A stretch of DNA of 9,743 bases. Origin: an uncultured Eubacteriales bacterium (lineage in GTDB: Bacteria > Bacillota_A > Clostridia > Oscillospirales > Oscillospiraceae). Positions 6,768 through 9,743 of this stretch are shown here, piece after piece. The stretch spans positions 1-9,743 of the forward strand of contig CATIYU010000318.1 in the NCBI GenBank assembly GCA_949739085.1, written 5' to 3'. The notes below the pieces were generated by a model. The model made no database searches and was not told the origin of the DNA. It was given only the letters and a program-made list of their open reading frames with translations. Each line of letters begins with the position of its first letter. Within the stretch, counting starts at the first letter, position 1. Position numbers and translations under genes: made by a program.

Positions 6768-7136
6768 TTACTCTACTTTATGGTACTGGCCGCCGATGCC
6801 CTCCCCGGAGACCTCCAACAGGGGCACACCACCACCGTCTCTCCCGGCCCGGAACTCCCATCGGGAAAAGCTATGGCCGGAGTAAGAACCGGCCACCTTA
6901 AATTTGCTGGTAAACATGTTCGCTGAGGCAGGAATCCGGCTGGCCATAAAGTACACGGAGCCTTCGGGCGAGAAATAGAGGTACCCCACCAGTGGCCTGT
7001 CCGTGGCCTGCCGCCAGAGGCCGGCCAACTCCCGGCGGGAGAGCGGAGTCCAGGGCCGCTGGGGCCGCCGCTTTTTTCCCCGCCCGAGGAGCAGTGCGGC
7101 CAGCAGCAGTATAATCAGGAGCATCAGGGGTTTCAC
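6768..7136 (-). CDS. Hypothetical membrane-anchored protein, 122 residues
   Basis: I do not recognise the family. The N-terminus is a single hydrophobic span (PLMLLIILLLAALLLG, about residues 3-18) followed directly by a basic patch (RGKKRRPQRPW), so it should be anchored in the membrane; by the positive-inside rule the C-terminal part may be cytoplasmic. The remaining hundred residues are mixed alpha/beta in appearance (WTPLSRRELAGLWRQATDRP, then VGYLYFSPEGSVYFMASRIP) with no cysteine pattern or catalytic motif. It starts with GTG at 7136, with AAGGAGGAAG about 8 bases upstream. Its promoter is near consensus and overlaps the palindrome shared with the divergent XRE regulator, so repression by that regulator is the likely control. 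It is followed by a strong terminator, so it is monocistronic. Confidence 0.8.
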   Translation of the reverse strand: MKPLMLLIILLLAALLLGRGKKRRPQRPWTPLSRRELAGLWRQATDRPLVGYLYFSPEGSVYFMASRIPASANMFTSKFKVAGSYSGHSFSRWEFRAGRDGGGVPLLEVSGEGIGGQYHKVE

Positions 7137-7186
7137 CGGGGCTTCCTCCTTGGTCCGCCTGGCGGGGCAGGCATCAGATGAAGTTA

Positions 7187-7215
7187 AGTATAGCGTACAT
7201 TTTGCAACTTGTCAA
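7187..7215 (-). promoter_or_regulatory. Near-consensus SigA promoter of the membrane-anchored protein gene
   Basis: On the minus strand a perfect -35 TTGACA (7215-7210), a 17-base spacer and -10 TATACT (7192-7187) precede the GTG at 7136 by about 50 bases. The -35 lies across the centre of the palindrome at 7200-7224, so a bound regulator would block RNA polymerase. Confidence 0.85.
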
Positions 7216-7224
7216 GTTACAAAA
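7200..7224. promoter_or_regulatory. Palindromic operator, probably for the XRE regulator
   Basis: Two 12-base arms around a single central T at 7212 form an inverted repeat with one mismatch (C7205 against A7219); the core AACTTG-t-CAAGTT is perfect. It lies between the divergent XRE and membrane-protein genes and overlaps the -35 regions of both. Position and size fit a dimeric HTH repressor acting on its own gene and on its neighbour, which is inference. Confidence 0.7.
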
Positions 7225-7237
7225 ATTATAGTATAAG
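7210..7237 (+). promoter_or_regulatory. Putative promoter of the XRE regulator gene
   Basis: TTGTCA (7210-7215), a 16-base spacer and TATAAG (7232-7237) form a plausible SigA promoter about 50 bases before the ATG at 7288. TATAGT at 7227-7232 is an alternative -10. The -35 shares bases with the opposing promoter and the palindrome. Confidence 0.5.
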
Positions 7238-7287
7238 TTATTCTACAACCCCCTGCCAGCGGATAGAATATGGTGGGGGGTGAAACT

Positions 7288-7515
7288 ATGCTGGGCGGGC
7301 AGCGGGAGCGCTACCGGAACCTGGGCCTGAACATCGCCTACTATCGCAAGCTGCGGGGGCTTTCCCAAGAGAAGCTGGCGGAACGGGCGGATATCAGCCG
7401 CACCCACATGAGCCGGATTGAGACCGCCGACTGCGCGGTGTCCCTAGACGTGGTTTTCAGAATAGCAGACGCGCTGTGTGTGGAGCCGTATAAGCTGTTT
7501 CAGAGCAAGGAGTAG
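7288..7515 (+). CDS. XRE/Cro-family HTH transcriptional regulator
   Basis: A 75-residue stand-alone DNA-binding protein consisting of little more than one HTH_3 (XRE/Cro/CI) domain. The helix-turn-helix is clear: LGLNIAYYRKLRGLSQEKLA (about residues 12-31), then the recognition region ERADISRTHMSRIETADCAV and the closing helices (SLDVVFRIADALCVEPYKLF). There is no ligand-binding or TPR extension, so it resembles Cro-type repressors or small autoregulators. The ATG at 7288 is preferred because GGGGGGTGA lies about 5 bases upstream; an in-frame ATG at 7270 has only a weak site. It is divergent from the membrane-anchored protein across a shared palindrome. The short shape is also common among phage-like repressors and antitoxins, but no toxin partner follows. 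Confidence 0.92.
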   Translation: MLGGQRERYRNLGLNIAYYRKLRGLSQEKLAERADISRTHMSRIETADCAVSLDVVFRIADALCVEPYKLFQSKE

Positions 7516-7527
7516 CGCGGCCCTGGC

Positions 7528-7564
7528 AAAAAAAGCGGGCCCGCCGTAGAGACGGCGGGTCCGC
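7528..7564 (-). terminator. Strong minus-strand terminator (second behind the peptide gene)
   Basis: A 13-bp stem, 7535-7547 with 7552-7564, has a 4-base loop and one G-U/mismatch position. On the minus strand it is followed by seven T (complement of the A-run 7528-7534), a textbook terminator. On the plus strand there is no T-run, although the hairpin does lie 20 bases past the XRE stop and may also slow or protect that transcript. Confidence 0.85.
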
Positions 7565-7578
7565 GGCGAGCGCATTCT

Positions 7579-7609
7579 GAAAAAAGAAAAGCCACGCTGA
7601 GAAGCGTGG
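7579..7609 (-). terminator. Terminator of the 27-residue peptide gene
   Basis: CCACGC and GCGTGG arms (7592-7597 and 7604-7609) enclose a 6-base loop. On the minus strand the hairpin is followed by CTTTTCTTTTTTC. It lies about 32 bases past the TAG of the peptide gene. Confidence 0.8.
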
Positions 7610-7641
7610 ATTACCAGTTTTGCCGTGATATTCCCATGGAA

Positions 7642-7725
7642 CTACCGGTCACTGCTGACGACGCCGCACTCCTCAAAAATCATATCGTCGATATCCAAAT
7701 CGACTGTTGTGGTCTTGTCATTCAT
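7642..7725 (-). CDS. Orphan 27-residue acidic peptide
   Basis: A small gene of 27 codons plus TAG that I do not recognise. The peptide has eight acidic and two basic residues, one cysteine, and reads MNDKTTTVDLDIDDM then IFEECGVVSSDR. There is no hydrophobic span or signal peptide. Support for it being a gene: a GGAAAGGAAG ribosome binding site 8 bases before the ATG, a promoter with a perfect TATAAT about 35 bases upstream, and a U-tailed terminator after the stop, so it is a complete short transcription unit. The acidic DLDIDD stretch is reminiscent of leader regions of ribosomally made peptides such as thiopeptides, but no modifying enzyme is in view and no obvious core follows. It could be a regulatory or leader peptide, or the remnant of a longer precursor. 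Confidence 0.6.
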   Translation of the reverse strand: MNDKTTTVDLDIDDMIFEECGVVSSDR

Positions 7726-7760
7726 GTAAGCCACTTCCTTTCCTATTGTTGTCTACAGCT

Positions 7761-7788
7761 ATTATATCAGAAAGTTCACAAAATGCAA
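7761..7788 (-). promoter_or_regulatory. Promoter of the 27-residue peptide gene
   Basis: On the minus strand a perfect -10 TATAAT (7766-7761) is preceded 16 bases upstream by TTGCAT (7788-7783), a weak -35. The predicted start point, near 7755, gives a leader of about 30 bases before the ATG at 7725. Confidence 0.6.
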
Positions 7789-7864
7789 TGGAAAATTTTG
7801 TCGAATTTGCCAAGATGAGAAGATTTCTTCCGCTGGGGCAGAAAAAGGCGGGAGCCTGCCGGTT

Positions 7865-9034
7865 CTACCAGCGGGCCCCCGAAGCCATGGGTACTGCGGA
7901 ACGCTGTAGGGATTGGTAAAGTCTCTCCGCCGCCGCGCCAAAGGCCCCGGCGGAAAATTTTTCAGAGGAATCCCTGGCGGCTCTGTGCATCTCCTCCTGT
8001 AGAGCGGGATTGCCGCAGAACTCCGCCAGATCGCGGGCGAAGCCGTCCCCAGTGTCGTACTGCCAGCCGTTGACGCCGTTCTCCACCACGCCTTCCACGC
8101 AGGGGTCCCGGCGGCAGAGCACTGGCAGCCCCGCCGCCAGCGCCTCAAAGTAGGTCAGCCCCTGGGTCTCGCTGGTGGAGGCAGTGACAAAGAGATCACC
8201 CAGCCGGTAGTAGTCCGGGGCCTCCTCGTGAGAGACCATACCAGTATAAATTACGGGTACCTGCCGCTGGCGGGCCCGTCCCAGAGCGGCCTCCCGGTCC
8301 GGCCCGTCGCCCACCAGAAGGAGGGTGACATCCTGACGGCGGGTATCGGCAATCTGGTCAATGAGCTGTTCCAGGTTTTTCTCCTTGGCCATGCGGCCTA
8401 GATAGAGGAGGATTGTGCGGTCCTCCGGGATGCTCCACTGACGGCGCAGGGCCTCCAAACGGCCCGGGGCTGGCTCCCGCCGGTAGGCGCTCAGGTCCAC
8501 CCCTGTAGGAATCACCTCAATGCGGCAGTGGACATTGTAATCCCGCAGCAGGCTCTCCACCTTCTTTGTGGGAGCCACGATACAGGCGGTACGGTCGCAG
8601 ATCCAGCGGGAGAATGCGGAGACCATCAGCTTGCCCACTCGTACGCTGGGGGAGAAATAGTGTGTATAGTCCTCGTACACCGTGTGGTAGGTGTGTACAA
8701 TAGGGATGTCCAGCCGGGTGGAGAGGACATAGGCAATCCGAAAGCTGCTGAACTCGCATTGGGAGTGGATGACGTCCGGCCGCCAAGCGGCCAGCTCCCG
8801 CATCATGCTCCGGGCCCGGTTCATCCGCAGCCGCGCCCCGGGGTAGATTTTGCTGGCGCTGACAGAGCCCATATAGTAGACGGGACCTTCCTTGTAGGAG
8901 TGGATGCTGTTGGAGAGGGTGACGACCCGCACATCGTGTCCCCGCTGCTCCAGCTCCCGCTGGAGGAGGAGCACAGAGGTCACCACGCCGTTGATCACCG
9001 GGGCATACCAGTCCGTAGTAATGAGTATTTTCAT
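7865..9034 (-). CDS. GT4-family glycosyltransferase (diacylglycerol glucosyltransferase-like)
   Basis: A 389-residue GT-B glycosyltransferase of family GT4. The N-terminal acceptor domain begins MKILITTDWYAPVINGVVTS, the opening typical of enzymes that glucosylate diacylglycerol to make membrane glycolipids. The donor domain includes VIPTGVDLSAY (about 174-184), the loop LGRMAKEKN (212-220), LLLVGDGP, and the retaining-enzyme E-x7-E motif in SETQGLTYFEALAAGLP (glutamates at about 289 and 297). It probably acts on the inner face of the membrane with a nucleotide sugar, most likely UDP-glucose; donor and acceptor are inference from family. The ATG at 9034 has AGGA 5 bases upstream and removes 21 upstream residues that lack family similarity. 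It is monocistronic; only a weak GC stem with five T follows its stop. Confidence 0.92.
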   Translation of the reverse strand: MKILITTDWYAPVINGVVTSVLLLQRELEQRGHDVRVVTLSNSIHSYKEGPVYYMGSVSASKIYPGARLRMNRARSMMRELAAWRPDVIHSQCEFSSFRIAYVLSTRLDIPIVHTYHTVYEDYTHYFSPSVRVGKLMVSAFSRWICDRTACIVAPTKKVESLLRDYNVHCRIEVIPTGVDLSAYRREPAPGRLEALRRQWSIPEDRTILLYLGRMAKEKNLEQLIDQIADTRRQDVTLLLVGDGPDREAALGRARQRQVPVIYTGMVSHEEAPDYYRLGDLFVTASTSETQGLTYFEALAAGLPVLCRRDPCVEGVVENGVNGWQYDTGDGFARDLAEFCGNPALQEEMHRAARDSSEKFSAGAFGAAAERLYQSLQRSAVPMASGARW

Positions 9035-9095
9035 AAAATTCCTGTCTCTTCCTTCCGGTGGGACAGGGCCGCCCTGCGGCCTCTGCCATGGTCTC

Positions 9096-9124
9096 ATTAT
9101 ATCAAATTATCCCCCCCGGGGCAA
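9096..9124 (-). promoter_or_regulatory. SigA promoter of the glycosyltransferase gene
   Basis: On the minus strand TTGCCC (9124-9119), a 17-base spacer containing a run of seven G, and a perfect TATAAT (9101-9096). The leader to the ATG at 9034 is about 55 bases. Confidence 0.75.
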
Positions 9125-9198
9125 GAGATATTTCGGGCCTTAAAGTAATTTTAAGAAATCATTTAATATTACGACCTGCGGAAATGTCAATAGTAAAT

Positions 9199-9226
9199 GC
9201 TCAAAAAATATAAAAATTTTTTGAGC
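9199..9226 (-). terminator. Hairpin just past the transposase stop
   Basis: Perfect 11-bp arms GCTCAAAAAAT (9199-9209) and ATTTTTTGAGC (9216-9226) around a 6-base AT loop, starting 3 bases beyond the transposase stop. The T-run is within the stem rather than after it, so it may be a terminator or simply part of the element's end. It would also shield the transposase from outside transcription. Confidence 0.55.
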
Positions 9227-9229
9227 GCG

Positions 9230-9742
9230 TCAGATCAGGGCGGTGACGCACTCCCTGAACAACATTTCAGATGTTTTCCACCCCAATATTTTACGCGGAT
9301 AATTGTTCATCCAGCTTTCAGCCTGTGCAACCTCCGCGTCGGTCACATTGCCGAAATCAGTTCCTTTCGGAAAGGGTCGCCGAATCATTTTATTTTGACA
9401 TTCGTTTGACCCGCGTTCATAGGACGAATACGGGTGGCAGAAATAAACCTTTGTCCGCTTCAATGTCTTTCGTATGGCGGACCTCTCCAGCCGGTCCACG
9501 TCGGAAAACTCCCCGCCATTGTCAACGGTGATCGTCCTGAAAATTTTTCTGAACAGGACCGGCCCGCATTTCCGTTCGATACGGTCCAGCGCCTTTATAA
9601 CGCTTTCCGCCGTCCTGTCTTTTATCCGCACCATAATTTCTTCACGGGTCAACCGCTCTGTTAAGACGAACAGGGCCTTTGACCCGTCCTTTTTGCTGTA
9701 AACCGTGTCCCCCTCCCAATGTCCGAACGTTTCGCGCGCGTC
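9230..9742 (-). CDS. IS30-family transposase, C-terminal part (5' end outside window)
   Basis: The last 170 residues of an IS30-family DDE transposase; the frame is open to the window edge, so the N-terminal HTH is off-window. All three catalytic positions appear to be present: the first aspartate in FGHWEGDTVYS, the second in ITVDNGGEFSD, and the glutamate in YERGSNECQNKMIRRPFPKG, followed by the family's closing WMNNYPRKILGWKTSEMLF. No stop or frameshift interrupts it here, so the element may be active. The stop is TGA at 9230, followed by a hairpin. The TTG at 9652 is an internal codon. Confidence 0.93.
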   Translation of the reverse strand, partial: DARETFGHWEGDTVYSKKDGSKALFVLTERLTREEIMVRIKDRTAESVIKALDRIERKCGPVLFRKIFRTITVDNGGEFSDVDRLERSAIRKTLKRTKVYFCHPYSSYERGSNECQNKMIRRPFPKGTDFGNVTDAEVAQAESWMNNYPRKILGWKTSEMLFRECVTALI

Positions 9743-9743
9743 A

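Larger units (their letters stand above)
9170..9743 (-). mobile_element. IS30-family insertion sequence, one end (rest outside window)
   Basis: The transposase gene, its hairpin and the adjoining bases form the 3' part of an IS30-type element that continues beyond the right edge. The outer boundary is estimated near 9170-9198, where the minus strand reads ATTTACTATTGACATTTCCG. That segment feels like an IS30-family terminal repeat, but the partner end is not in the window, so the exact boundary and any target duplication cannot be determined. It lies about 50 bases upstream of the glycosyltransferase promoter. Confidence 0.65.

Noticed and set aside
6558..6926. Plus-strand open frame of 122 residues between chemoreceptor and membrane protein genes
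   Set aside because: It runs through a strong bidirectional terminator and into the antisense of the membrane-anchored protein gene, with no ribosome binding site.
9035..9097. N-terminal extension of the glycosyltransferase to an upstream ATG
   Set aside because: The 21 extra residues have no family similarity, overlap the leader after the TATAAT promoter, and the ATG at 9034 has its own AGGA site and matches the usual MKI start.
1..9743. CRISPR arrays, tRNA or rRNA genes, and toxin-antitoxin pairs
   Set aside because: No regularly spaced repeats, cloverleaf-like segments or rRNA-like stretches were seen, and the XRE regulator has no adjacent toxin-like gene.

Overview
The window looks like chromosomal DNA from a GC-rich Firmicute of the class Clostridia, probably a gut Oscillospiraceae relative. 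Evidence is the strong AGGAGG-type ribosome binding sites, frequent GTG/TTG starts, SigA-type promoters, a DUF951 (YyzM-like) protein, and a free-standing S1-repeat protein of a kind I recall from that group. No ribosomal RNA or tRNA is present, so the taxonomic call is inference.

Layout. Bases 1-3364 hold a tight plus-strand run: the 3' end of an FtsK/SpoIIIE DNA translocase, a GNAT acetyltransferase (ATGA overlap), a LURP-one/YxjI-like protein, a second (RimJ/RimL-type) GNAT, and rarA, the replication-fork AAA+ ATPase. Gaps are -4, 15, 33 and 25 bases, so they are probably co-transcribed. An S1-repeat RNA-binding protein converges on rarA from the minus strand. Its start codon is unclear, and a near-perfect 15-bp hairpin lies just upstream. 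Divergent from it is a two-gene plus-strand unit: DUF951 and, by ATGA overlap, a 31-residue single-span membrane miniprotein. A bidirectional terminator separates that unit from a minus-strand methyl-accepting chemotaxis protein, which has a good sigma-28/SigD-like promoter. About 350 non-coding bases follow, with several small palindromes and a bidirectional terminator.

Bases 6768-7864 form a small accessory cluster. A minus-strand 122-residue membrane-anchored protein and a plus-strand 75-residue XRE/Cro repressor are transcribed divergently. Their promoters overlap at a 12-bp-arm palindrome that looks like the repressor's operator. Downstream, a 27-codon acidic peptide gene on the minus strand has its own TATAAT promoter, ribosome binding site and two successive terminators.

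Bases 7865-9034 encode a GT4 glycosyltransferase of the diacylglycerol-glucosyltransferase type with a clear SigA promoter. Just upstream of that promoter lies the 3' part of an IS30-family transposase, which runs off the right edge.

The left half is housekeeping (chromosome translocation, fork rescue, translation-linked RNA binding) and the right half is accessory (chemosensing, small peptides, repressor, glycolipid synthesis, insertion sequence). The strongest leads for something undescribed are the orphan 27-residue peptide unit, the XRE/membrane-protein switch and the 31-residue membrane miniprotein.
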